The translations under genes were made by a program, and so were the position numbers. 64,000 bases of DNA from FEN-1350 sp964386005 (GTDB lineage Bacteria; Planctomycetota; Phycisphaerae; Sedimentisphaerales; Anaerohalosphaeraceae), in the NCBI GenBank assembly GCA_964386005.1, contig CAYLSB010000008.1:1-64000 (forward strand), given 5' to 3'. The stretch's first letter is position 1; the number at the start of each line of letters is the position of its first letter. The notes beneath the pieces are model-generated. The model was not told where the DNA came from. It searched no databases and worked only from the letters and a program-made list of their open reading frames with translations. Positions 9,032-17,199 of this stretch are shown in pieces.

Positions 9032-9937
9032 ATGCAGAAGAAAAACGTGATAACGTTGGTCGAAGCGATCGTAATCATCTTTGTTCTATTATTTGTATTC
9101 ATGCTTTTGTTACCAATATGGAGGCGTTTCAGACATCCTCATTATGGAATGAATTGCGGGACAAATCTGAAAGGCCTCGGTACCGCAATGAGCGTGTATG
9201 CTAACGACTATAATGGCCGATTTCCGCAGCTTCCGGGATCCGGACCATGGTCGAAACGACTGGGATTTGATTATTTCCTGAATCCGGTCGATTTCAAGGA
9301 GGGCGGCGCAGAAAACAGTGTCAGTCGTACGATTACGGCAAGTTGGTATCTGCTCGTTCGAGAGGCGGATGTATCTCCGAAAAGCTTTGTATGTGGTCGT
9401 GATCAGTTGGAAAAACGAATTCAGCCATTTGACGGAAAGAATCCAAAGGGTTATGATCCGGTGGAATTATGGGATTTCGGTGCCGAGCCGCATAAGCATG
9501 TCAGTTATGCTATGCACAATCCGTATGGAGCTTACCCGACGACGGATAGCCAGTCCTCCGTCTTTGCCGTGGCGGCGGACATGAACCCCTGGTTTCATGC
9601 GGGTGATTTTATGAAACCTGATATAAACTATACAGATCTGAATAATACAATAAAGCTGATGCCCCCGCATTTTTCAGACCCCTCCACATCTCGTAATCAT
9701 ATTATGCTTTCCAACGCCCTCGCACATGGAAGAGAAGGTCAGAATGTGACATTTGCTGATGGGCATTCCGAGTATGTCAAGACTTCCGACGTTGGCGTCA
9801 AGCATGACAATATTTATACATATTGGTCGGTCCCGAAAAATCCGACAGAGTCCGACATCCGCATCGGGACCAATCCGACTTCACGGAGTAAGGACAACGA
9901 CGCCAAGACGGCCGAAGATTCGTTTCTGGCGATATGA
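9032..9937 (+). CDS. Prepilin-like protein with FADGH signature (copy 2, altered cleavage site)
   Basis: 301 aa, ATG 9032 with GGAG at 9021-9024 overlapping the stop of copy 1, so the two are translationally linked. It matches copy 1 closely: NCGTNLKGLGTAMSVYANDY, SWYLLVREADVSPKSF, HGREGQNVTFADGH, and the C-terminal tail. The N-terminus keeps the ITLVEA core with Glu and a long hydrophobic helix, but the residue aligned with the -1 glycine of prepilin peptidase sites is Val. It may therefore stay uncleaved in the inner membrane, or be processed differently. It looks like a tandem duplication that has diverged mainly in its leader and middle. Confidence 0.8.
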   Translation: MQKKNVITLVEAIVIIFVLLFVFMLLLPIWRRFRHPHYGMNCGTNLKGLGTAMSVYANDYNGRFPQLPGSGPWSKRLGFDYFLNPVDFKEGGAENSVSRTITASWYLLVREADVSPKSFVCGRDQLEKRIQPFDGKNPKGYDPVELWDFGAEPHKHVSYAMHNPYGAYPTTDSQSSVFAVAADMNPWFHAGDFMKPDINYTDLNNTIKLMPPHFSDPSTSRNHIMLSNALAHGREGQNVTFADGHSEYVKTSDVGVKHDNIYTYWSVPKNPTESDIRIGTNPTSRSKDNDAKTAEDSFLAI

Positions 9938-9990
9938 CGGCCATACTGCAAAAGGAATGGCCAATTGAGTAACCGTTACGAGGGATCATC

Positions 9991-11679
9991 ATGATTATGG
10001 ATGACAACAACATCAAGCCGGCAGATGAGGGATTCTTTGCGGGACCGGAGGTAAACCAAACGGGCGCGACGAGGGTTCGGATCGCCAAATCGGACTGGGA
10101 AATGCTGTGGGATTTTTTGAACTTCACGGGCGGCAGCATTTTCTATTGCATCAGCGCCGTGCTGGTCGCGTACGGAGTGGTGAAGCTGCTGGGGCCGGTG
10201 TTGTCGGGCACGGAAACGATCATGGCGGCGATGCCCTGTATCGGGACTCTGGCCGTATATGAGTTGGCGCTATTGGCTGTGCTGGCGCTGATCGTATCAC
10301 GAAAGGTTGTCGATGATGCAATCTCGGTAACGCTGATATTGGCGCTCTACATGGTGGCAACGAGCATGGCGATGGGATCGGTGGCGGAGAGGGATATTCG
10401 TTTCGCGGTTTATCCGGCTTTATTCGGGACGATCCTGGGGGTGGGTAAGTTTTATGTGCTTCGACGATATATCCGAATTCCGTTTGGAAAACTATCGATG
10501 GTCGGTCTGTCGGGACTGATCGCGATCAACTATTTCGGGCCGATTCTGATGGCCCATTCGATACAGACCGACACCGCCAATGAACTCGGGCGCAGGGGCG
10601 TTTGGTTTCTGGCGTGGATCACGATGCTGCTGGCCGTGGGATTGGTGTGGCATGAACGGCTGCGCGACAAACCGAAAACGGCCGAGGGCAAACAGCCGGC
10701 GCTGCTTCAGTCGCCGATGATGGTGTGTGTCCTGCCTCTGGTCCTGCTGGCAGCATCGGGTGTACATCAGTACGCGTCGGCGTATATGTTCACAACGGAA
10801 AAACCGATGGGCGATTTTCTCGGAGCGATCGGGCTTGGAACACTTCTGTTATTGGAAATCCTGCGACTATGCAAACTGCAGTTCGGGCCGATTCATGTTG
10901 TGGTGTCATGCCTGCCATTGGTTGCGCTGGGATATGCGATCCAGCAGAAGGCCGTCGCGGCGACGGGAGGTATGGGGCTGGATATTATTGTCTGGCCGCC
11001 GGTGTTTTGCGCGTTGATGGGGATTGGATATCTGGTTGTGGCAAATCGCTACGGCTGGCGGAATCTTCATTTTATCGTGTATGGATGCGCACTGGGCGCT
11101 GTCTTAACGGCGGGATATTCGCCGCTTCATCCATGGGATCTGAATACGAGGGCGTTTGGGGTAACGCTGGTTGTCAGCCTTCTGGCATACGGGATCGTCA
11201 CATGGAAGCCGTCGGTCTGTTTTCTGGCCATTGCGATCCTGACGCTGGGTCTAAGCCAGATGCAGTCTTTCACGAAGGGAGTCGTTGCCTGGCAACTGAC
11301 TCCTTTCGGAGCCCTGGCGGGAGTCATGGGGCTGGGTTGCACGCTGTTGTATCTGCTGTTTACCCGTCAGCTTCACATCGGGGCACGTATGGCAGGGTTT
11401 GCGGGGCTGGCAATATTTGTGTATGATTTTCTGCCCTATTCGCTGACCCCCAGGTATGCGCTGGCATTGGCGATCGCGGTTGCGATTGCGGTGATTGTGT
11501 GGCTCAGGACTCGAGATCGTCTGGTGTTTCTCTTTTTATCGTTACCCTTCGGCGTGAGGATCTATATCCTGGCCAAACAGATCGCCCATTGGCGGTTTGT
11601 GATCCTTGGATTTATCGTCCTTGCCGCGGGAGCGGTTATGAGCGTCAGGAAATCGGGCGGAAAATCTTTGGCTGAATAG
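9991..11679 (+). CDS. Polytopic inner-membrane protein of unknown function
   Basis: 562 aa. After a soluble N-terminus of about 45 residues, nearly the whole protein is a succession of hydrophobic segments (for example AVLVAYGVVKLLGPVL, LALLAVLALIVS, IAVAIAVIVW). I estimate more than a dozen transmembrane helices. No transporter, glycosyltransferase or polymerase motif that I recognise is present. It begins 53 bp after the two prepilin-like genes and probably shares their transcript, so a role with that surface system is possible but unproven. ATG 9991 is preceded by GAGGG. Its 3' end faces the convergent cstA-like gene. Confidence 0.7.
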   Translation: MIMDDNNIKPADEGFFAGPEVNQTGATRVRIAKSDWEMLWDFLNFTGGSIFYCISAVLVAYGVVKLLGPVLSGTETIMAAMPCIGTLAVYELALLAVLALIVSRKVVDDAISVTLILALYMVATSMAMGSVAERDIRFAVYPALFGTILGVGKFYVLRRYIRIPFGKLSMVGLSGLIAINYFGPILMAHSIQTDTANELGRRGVWFLAWITMLLAVGLVWHERLRDKPKTAEGKQPALLQSPMMVCVLPLVLLAASGVHQYASAYMFTTEKPMGDFLGAIGLGTLLLLEILRLCKLQFGPIHVVVSCLPLVALGYAIQQKAVAATGGMGLDIIVWPPVFCALMGIGYLVVANRYGWRNLHFIVYGCALGAVLTAGYSPLHPWDLNTRAFGVTLVVSLLAYGIVTWKPSVCFLAIAILTLGLSQMQSFTKGVVAWQLTPFGALAGVMGLGCTLLYLLFTRQLHIGARMAGFAGLAIFVYDFLPYSLTPRYALALAIAVAIAVIVWLRTRDRLVFLFLSLPFGVRIYILAKQIAHWRFVILGFIVLAAGAVMSVRKSGGKSLAE

Positions 11680-11756
11680 AGTGTCGTTATTCATCCGGTC
11701 GATTCCGGCCAATGCGGGAATGACAAACGCAACCCTTTCCTTTCGTACGAGAATCT

Positions 11757-13508
11757 TTATTCATGTTCCGTTTTTGGATGGCCAAAGAATAGAATCAGGG
11801 TTTCAACCGTCATCCACAGGGCCAAAAGAAAAACGATCCCGCCCACAACGGCCAGCAAAATATTTTTGGTTTGGAGGTAGTGGATTTCGTTGAGGATCAT
11901 CGCCCAGCCGGTTACGCAAAGCATCAGACCGCAGGGAATGGCGGCAACGAGGAATTTCTTGCCCCCCTTGCGCCGGAGATACATCGTCACCACCAGCAGC
12001 GCCAGCGCCGCCAGAAGCTGGTTGACCGTTCCGAACAAGGGCCATAACCGTTTGGCTCCCGTTCCATCGGCGCCGAAGACGATCTTTCCCTCGGACGTGT
12101 TGATAAACGCCAGCGCCGCCGCGGAAAGGATCGCAATCGTGGTGGCGACCCATCGATTCGATAACCAGGGGATGCGGATGTCTTCGGCCAGTTCACCCAC
12201 CACATACCGCTGAATCCGGGTGGCCGTATCCAGAGTTGTGCCCGCAAACGACGAGATAAAAACCCCCATGATGGCGAATCCCAGCTTCTCCGGAATCCCC
12301 AGCGACCTCATGACATTGGCCGAACCGATCACCACCGGGGCCAGATTGCTTTTCAATCCGCCCTCGCCCATCCAGGAACCGTAAAAATGCTTCCAGGATT
12401 CCGTGCCGGACATCCCGTTTGCGCCCAAACTGAGTCCCCCCGCAATGCAGAGAATCACCAGTAACGCCAGAATGCCCTCAATCAGCATCGAGCCATAGCC
12501 AACGAACAGGGCGTCGGGCTCCGCGGAGATTTGTTTTGTGCTGGTTCCTCCGGAAACCAGGGAGTGAAATCCGCTGATGGCTCCACAGGCAATAATCACG
12601 AACATCATGGGGACCAATGGGGGAGTCCCCGTGGCGGTCGCCTGAAAGGCGGGAGCGGCCAGCGCGAAATCCGGACGCGAGAAGGCCGAGACGAAAATGC
12701 CGGCGATCAGCAAACCCATCATGATAAAAAGTTGCCAGGCATTCATATAATCCCGCGGCTGCAGCAGGAAGGTCACCGGCCATGTGGAGGCGAACCAGGC
12801 GTAGAGCAGCAGGATGATCGTCCACATTCCCGTCGGCGGGATCCATCCGGTTTCCGGAAAACTGAACATACCGGGTCGTACATGCTCCAGCCAGGCGCCG
12901 AGCACGACGCCGCCGTACATCGCGGCCACGGCGACGACCGTTGCCAGCGTGACATTGGCGCTCCGCTTATATATCGCCCAGCCGAGGAAAATCGCGATCG
13001 GCACTTCCAGCCAGATTGCGATCACCGATTCAGGATACAGCTTGAAGACCGTCGCAATGACAATTCCGAAGATCGCGATGATAATCAGCAGCGCCAGAAA
13101 GACGATCAGGAAAAAAATCAGACGGACCCGCTTGTTGATATAGCGGGCCGCGATCTCCGAAACGCTTTTGCCCTCGTTTCGCAACGAAACCACCAGCGTT
13201 CCGAAATCGTGAACCGCGCCCATGAAGATGCAGCCCAGCGTTACCCACAAAACGGCGGGCAACCAGCCCCAGATGATCCCGATCGCCGGGCCGACGATGG
13301 GCCCCGTGCCCGCGATGGATGTAAAATGATGACCGAACAGAATTCCCTTCCGCGTCGGCACAAAATCGACTCCGTCGTTGAATTGCCGACTGGGTACGGC
13401 GGCGTCCGGCCGCAATTGAAAAATTCTGCGGCCCAGAAATTTACCATAGGTGTGATACGCCACAAAGTAACCGGCGAAACATACAACCATCAAGACTAGC
13501 GCATCCAT
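11757..13508 (-). CDS. CstA-family transporter (peptide/pyruvate uptake, carbon starvation protein)
   Basis: 583 aa, polytopic. The N-terminal family signature is clear: YGKFLGRRIFQL, DFVPT(R)KGILFGHHF, SIAGTGPIVGPAIG and GAVHDFGTLVVSLR. CstA/BtsT proteins import peptides or pyruvate across the inner membrane during carbon limitation; the substrate cannot be decided here. ATG 13508 is chosen because GGAGG lies about 7 nt upstream. An in-frame extension of 33 residues to 13607 has no ribosome site and would reach into the divergent gene's leader. The gene stands alone, convergent with the membrane protein at 9991 and divergent from the YhaM-like gene. Confidence 0.9.
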   Translation of the reverse strand: MDALVLMVVCFAGYFVAYHTYGKFLGRRIFQLRPDAAVPSRQFNDGVDFVPTRKGILFGHHFTSIAGTGPIVGPAIGIIWGWLPAVLWVTLGCIFMGAVHDFGTLVVSLRNEGKSVSEIAARYINKRVRLIFFLIVFLALLIIIAIFGIVIATVFKLYPESVIAIWLEVPIAIFLGWAIYKRSANVTLATVVAVAAMYGGVVLGAWLEHVRPGMFSFPETGWIPPTGMWTIILLLYAWFASTWPVTFLLQPRDYMNAWQLFIMMGLLIAGIFVSAFSRPDFALAAPAFQATATGTPPLVPMMFVIIACGAISGFHSLVSGGTSTKQISAEPDALFVGYGSMLIEGILALLVILCIAGGLSLGANGMSGTESWKHFYGSWMGEGGLKSNLAPVVIGSANVMRSLGIPEKLGFAIMGVFISSFAGTTLDTATRIQRYVVGELAEDIRIPWLSNRWVATTIAILSAAALAFINTSEGKIVFGADGTGAKRLWPLFGTVNQLLAALALLVVTMYLRRKGGKKFLVAAIPCGLMLCVTGWAMILNEIHYLQTKNILLAVVGGIVFLLALWMTVETLILFFGHPKTEHE

Positions 13509-13701
13509 AACAGACCTCCCGAATGTGTTATGTGACATCCCTACCGAATAGAATACCGCGATGCGGGTATCTATGGCAAGAAAGAAAAAGAGTATTTCGA
13601 AAGGCAATTTGCCGAAGGAACGGTTGAATCCGCGGCGCCGGGGCGATATAATCGGCCGATCGTTTGGACAGAAAAATCACTATTGGCTGACAGGAACCGA
13701 C

Positions 13702-14667
13702 ATGGCCCATTTGTTCGTCAAGGATATCAAGCCCGGAGTTCAGATTAACGACATCTACATGATCACGCAACCGATCCTGCGGAACACCACGCGCGGAGAT
13801 CTGTATATCGCAATGTATCTTTCGGACCGAACGGGCAAACTCAATGCGCGGATGTGGCAGGCGACTGAGGCCCTGTACGGCCAGCTTCCCAGCGAGGGGT
13901 TTTTGCAGATTCGCGGCAAGAGCGAACTGTACCAGGGCGCTCTGCAACTGGTGATCAACGACATGGTGGTGGTTCGCTCGGATCAGGTGAATCTGGCCGA
14001 CTACATGCCGCGGACGGACAAGGATGTCGCCAAGCTGTTCGCGGAACTCAAAGAGATGCTCGGGGGGATCAGGAATCCGACGTTGTCGCTGCTGGTCAGG
14101 GAATTTCTGGCGGATACGGAGTTGATGAAACGGTTCTGTACGTCCCCGGCGGCGACGCAACTGCATCATAGTTACCTCGGCGGACTTCTGGAACACACGC
14201 ATTCGATGATGAATGTGGCAATGAAAATTCTTCCGTTGTACCCCAGAGTACAGGGGGATTTGGTCCTGGCGGCGATCTTTCTGCACGACATGGCCAAAAC
14301 GGCCGAGATGAGCTACGAGGTTGCGTTTTCCTACACGGATCGCGGACAGCTTCTGGGACATATTATGATCGGTTCTCAATGGATCCTGGACAAAACCCAT
14401 GCGATGGAGGCGCGGGGCGCCAAAATGGATTCGGCGGTGATCGACTGTCTGCTGCATATTATTTTGTCGCACCACGGGCAGTATGAGTTCGGCTCGCCGA
14501 AACTGCCGGCGACGGCCGAGGCATTTATGGTCAATTATATCGACAATCTGGACGCCAAGATGAACCAGGTTGCGACTCTGATCGAGAACGATACGACCGA
14601 GGGCAACTGGACCGCGTATCAAAAAAGTCTGGAGACGCGGCTGTACCGCAAACGGCCGGCACAATAA
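13702..14667 (+). CDS. YhaM-like 3'-5' exoribonuclease: OB-fold plus HD domain
   Basis: 321 aa from ATG 13702, close to Bacillus YhaM (314 aa). An N-terminal OB-fold nucleic-acid-binding domain is visible (YLSDRTGKLNARMWQAT), followed by an HD phosphohydrolase domain: HHSYLGGLLEHTHSM supplies the first histidines, FLHDMAKT is the HD pair, and HIILSHHG follows. The family degrades RNA or single-stranded DNA 3' to 5' with a divalent metal. I prefer ATG 13702 (ACAGGAA 5 nt upstream). An in-frame start at 13561 or 13573 would add a very basic tail of about 45 residues (MARKKKSISKG), which could be a real extension. Confidence 0.82.
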   Translation: MAHLFVKDIKPGVQINDIYMITQPILRNTTRGDLYIAMYLSDRTGKLNARMWQATEALYGQLPSEGFLQIRGKSELYQGALQLVINDMVVVRSDQVNLADYMPRTDKDVAKLFAELKEMLGGIRNPTLSLLVREFLADTELMKRFCTSPAATQLHHSYLGGLLEHTHSMMNVAMKILPLYPRVQGDLVLAAIFLHDMAKTAEMSYEVAFSYTDRGQLLGHIMIGSQWILDKTHAMEARGAKMDSAVIDCLLHIILSHHGQYEFGSPKLPATAEAFMVNYIDNLDAKMNQVATLIENDTTEGNWTAYQKSLETRLYRKRPAQ

Positions 14668-14758
14668 TATCGGCCGCTTTCAACTCTTGATGAGCCGGCC
14701 TGTAATGAACGATTCTGTTCGATGGAACAGGGATTTTAAAACCGGCGATTCGAAAGTC

Positions 14759-14787
14759 TTGACAGAATCGGTTGAGGGTGGTACATC
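14759..14787 (+). promoter_or_regulatory. Candidate sigma-70-type promoter for the isomerase at 14871
   Basis: TTGACA (14759-14764, perfect -35), a 17-nt spacer, then TACATC (14782-14787, 4/6 match to -10). It sits in the 203-bp gap after the YhaM-like gene and about 80 nt before the next start codon. Motif match only. Confidence 0.4.
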
Positions 14788-14870
14788 ATGGCTTACCGGG
14801 CGATGATTCGCGGATGGCCCGCGGAATGGCGCCGGGCGGATGATTCAGCGTTAGAGTTGCAGGAGGCCAA

Positions 14871-15800
14871 ATGAAGATCGGCTTGAATATGCTTCTGTGG
14901 ACGCCGCACGTAACGGAGGAACATTTCCCTCTATTCTCAATCCTGCGTAAATTCGGTTATGACGGCGTGGAGCTTCCCATTTTCGGAGGCGACGTAGCGC
15001 ATTATCGCAAGGCCGGCCAGGCGATCAAAGATGCCGGGCTGGGCTGTACGGTGGTTTCGGTGATTCCGGACGAAGCTCACAATCCGATCAGCCCCGATGA
15101 AAGTCATCGGCGGGGCGCTGTGGAGTACCTGAAGTGGGTGATCGACTGTGCCTCGGCGGCGGGCGCGGAGGTGGTGTGCGGGCCGTTGTATCAGCCGCTG
15201 GGAGTTTTCAGCGGGAAAGGGCCGACCGAGTCGGAGAAGGCGTGGGCGGCGGATGTCCATCGCCAGGCGGCCGGGTATGCGGCCCAAGCGGGGATCGATC
15301 TGGCCATCGAACCCCTGAACCGATTCGAATGCTATTTCCTCAACACGCTTGGCGACGCGGCGCAACATGCCCAACGGGTTAATCATCCGTCGCTGGGAAT
15401 CATGTATGACACCTTCCACGGCAACATCGAGGAGCGGGATCCCGTCGGGTGCATTACCGAGAATATCCGCTGGATGAAGCATTTTCATATTTCATCGAAC
15501 GATCGGGGTACGCCGGGCAAGGATCATATTCCATGGATTGAAACGTTCAAAGCGCTGCGTCGCGGCGGTTATGATGGGTGGCTGACGATCGAATCGTTCG
15601 GAGGACCGATCGAAGGACTTGCGGCGACGGTGAAGATCTGGCGCGAGATTTCGGCCGGTGCCGAGGAAGTCTATCGCACGGGATTGGAGACGATCAGGAA
15701 AAGCTGGAAAGCCGCAGGACCAATGAAAAGGAAACCGACGGCAAAAAAGAAAATCGTCAAGGTCAAAGCCGTTAAAAGAAAAACAAAAATAAAAATGTAA
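14871..15800 (+). CDS. Sugar isomerase/epimerase, TIM barrel (D-tagatose/psicose 3-epimerase-like)
   Basis: 309 aa. AP_endonuc_2-type TIM barrel. The four metal/catalytic residues of ketose 3-epimerases appear in order: Glu in AIEPLNRFE, Asp in MYDTFHGN, His in KHFHISSNDRGTPG with the conserved HI.S.DRG-type loop, and Glu in LTIESFGG. This supports Mn-dependent C3 epimerisation of a ketose, or a keto-sugar isomerase role; the substrate is inferred. The last 24 residues form an unusual Lys/Arg-rich tail (KKKIVKVKAVKRKTKIKM) beyond the normal fold. The start is ATG 14871 with AGGAGG just upstream. Confidence 0.82.
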   Translation: MKIGLNMLLWTPHVTEEHFPLFSILRKFGYDGVELPIFGGDVAHYRKAGQAIKDAGLGCTVVSVIPDEAHNPISPDESHRRGAVEYLKWVIDCASAAGAEVVCGPLYQPLGVFSGKGPTESEKAWAADVHRQAAGYAAQAGIDLAIEPLNRFECYFLNTLGDAAQHAQRVNHPSLGIMYDTFHGNIEERDPVGCITENIRWMKHFHISSNDRGTPGKDHIPWIETFKALRRGGYDGWLTIESFGGPIEGLAATVKIWREISAGAEEVYRTGLETIRKSWKAAGPMKRKPTAKKKIVKVKAVKRKTKIKM

Positions 15801-16192
15801 AATGACAAATCAAAATTCAAAAAGGAGTTTAAGGCACGGCTGTATCATTTTACTTTGAAACTGAATTGAGTTTCTGGACCGTCTCCCGAATGATAATGTT
15901 TCCCGTCGGATCGGAGACCAGTGGCTTCGGAGCGGAACGAGTGTCCTGAGCAATTACGTAGAAGGACAGGCCGCGAGCAGTAAGAAGGATTTCACGAATT
16001 ATTTTTCGATATCGTTGAAATCTTCGAATGAAAGCAAGATGTGGTTGGCCCTTTTACGGGACAGTAAAGAGTTAAGCCTGACGAAGTTGATTGGTTGTTG
16101 GCGGAACTGGCGGAGATTGCTAACATATTCGGATCAAGCATCCTGACTTTGAAAGACCGAAAATAATTTTGATTTTTAATATGTCATTTTAA
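15799..16192. repeat. Imperfect inverted repeat flanking the dead four-helix-bundle gene
   Basis: The left side reads AAAATGACA (15799-15807) then AATCAAAATT (15808-15817). The right side reads AATTTTGATT (16165-16174), a 7-nt spacer, then TGTCATTTT (16182-16190). Both boxes are exact reverse complements in the opposite order; only the right-hand spacer is extra. They bracket the pseudogene almost exactly, which suggests that gene plus ends moved as a unit. That is inference; no transposase is present. Confidence 0.5.
15819..16166 (+). pseudogene. Broken four-helix-bundle protein gene (23S rRNA intervening-sequence/Avd-like family)
   Basis: Three frames read on consecutively give a recognisable family member. 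Frame 1 gives KARLYHFTLKL. After one extra base near 15864 the next frame gives IEFLDRLPNDNVSRR, then LRSGTSVLSNYVEG, SSKKDFTNYFSISLKSS and NESKMWLALLRDSK. After a one-base loss near 16055 the third frame gives VKPDEVDWLLAELAEI and GSSILTLKDRK, then TAA 16164-16166. The family (small four-helix proteins, also found in rRNA intervening sequences) is common in planctomycetes. A third slip in the A-run near 15818 is possible because no start codon is in frame. Either recent decay or sequencing indels would explain this. Confidence 0.75.
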
Positions 16193-16265
16193 TTTTTGAT
16201 TTTGTATCTCATTGTTATCTGAAGAAACAGCATAAAATGTTTAAAGGAAATCGATTGGAGATGAC

Positions 16266-17162
16266 ATGAAGAAGATATCCATCGGATCATGGGCGTATGC
16301 GATCGGGCCGTATCAGAATCATCCCGTACCGTGGGATGAGTTGATCAAGAAACTCAAGGAGCTGGGATTTGACGGCGTGGAGCTCGGCGGATTTCCGCCG
16401 CATCCGAATCCGGACGATCTGAAAACTTCCGAGCAGCGCAAGGCCTGCCGCGATCAGATGCAAAAGCTTGGGTTGGGCTGGTCGGGACTGGCGGCGAATC
16501 TGTGGAGTCAGCACCTGATCGATGCCGAAGACACGACGCCGTATATCAATGAGTTTCGCAAGAATCTGCAGTTTTGCGCGGATCTGGGGATCGATGCGAT
16601 CCGCGTGGATGCGGTGCAGCCGCCGACCGTCTTCGAAAAAGTGCCTCGCAAGACGGCCCGCAACCGGGTCGTGCAGACATGGAAGGCCTGCGCCAAGGAA
16701 GCGGCGGCCAAGAAGATCCGCGTGACGTGGGAATTCGAGCCGGGATTCGCCTTCAACAAGCCGTCGGATATCGTCGGAATCGTCGAAGAAGTTGACGAGA
16801 AGAATTTTGGCGTCCTCTTTGATGCCTGCCATGGTTATATGGTGGCCGTCGAGGGAGCCCGTCAGGATGGCAAGAAAGAGACCCTCAAGGGCGGCGTGAT
16901 GGAGCTGGCAAAAAAGCTGCGCGGTAAAATCAATCACATCCACCTGATCGATTCGGATGGAACGCTGCACGGCGACGAGACCTCGACGCACGCGCCGTTC
17001 GGAGCCGGCAAGGTCAACTTTGATGAACTGTTGCCCGAATTAGCGCAAAACAATATGGGCCACAACTGGTGGACGATCGATCTGTGTTTCTGGCCGGACG
17101 CCTGGCCGGTGACGGCGGCCTGCAAGAAGGCCGTGGATGAACTGAACAAGAAATACGGTTGA
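16266..17162 (+). CDS. Sugar phosphate isomerase/epimerase, TIM barrel
   Basis: 298 aa, AP_endonuc_2/xylose-isomerase-like barrel. Barrel strands with candidate metal ligands are visible: WEFEPGF (Glu), LFDACHGYM (Asp, His), INHIHLIDSDG (His, Asp) and a C-terminal WWTIDLCFWPDAW, where Asp replaces the usual last Glu. It lacks the tagatose-epimerase spacing of the protein at 14871, so it is a different subfamily. It is the first gene of a tight three-gene group (37 and 31 bp gaps) with a Gfo/Idh oxidoreductase and a cupin protein, which suggests one sugar or cyclitol pathway. ATG 16266 follows TTGGAG. Confidence 0.78.
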   Translation: MKKISIGSWAYAIGPYQNHPVPWDELIKKLKELGFDGVELGGFPPHPNPDDLKTSEQRKACRDQMQKLGLGWSGLAANLWSQHLIDAEDTTPYINEFRKNLQFCADLGIDAIRVDAVQPPTVFEKVPRKTARNRVVQTWKACAKEAAAKKIRVTWEFEPGFAFNKPSDIVGIVEEVDEKNFGVLFDACHGYMVAVEGARQDGKKETLKGGVMELAKKLRGKINHIHLIDSDGTLHGDETSTHAPFGAGKVNFDELLPELAQNNMGHNWWTIDLCFWPDAWPVTAACKKAVDELNKKYG

Positions 17163-17199
17163 GTCGATAACGGCTACCATTCGTTATGGAGACGATCCA

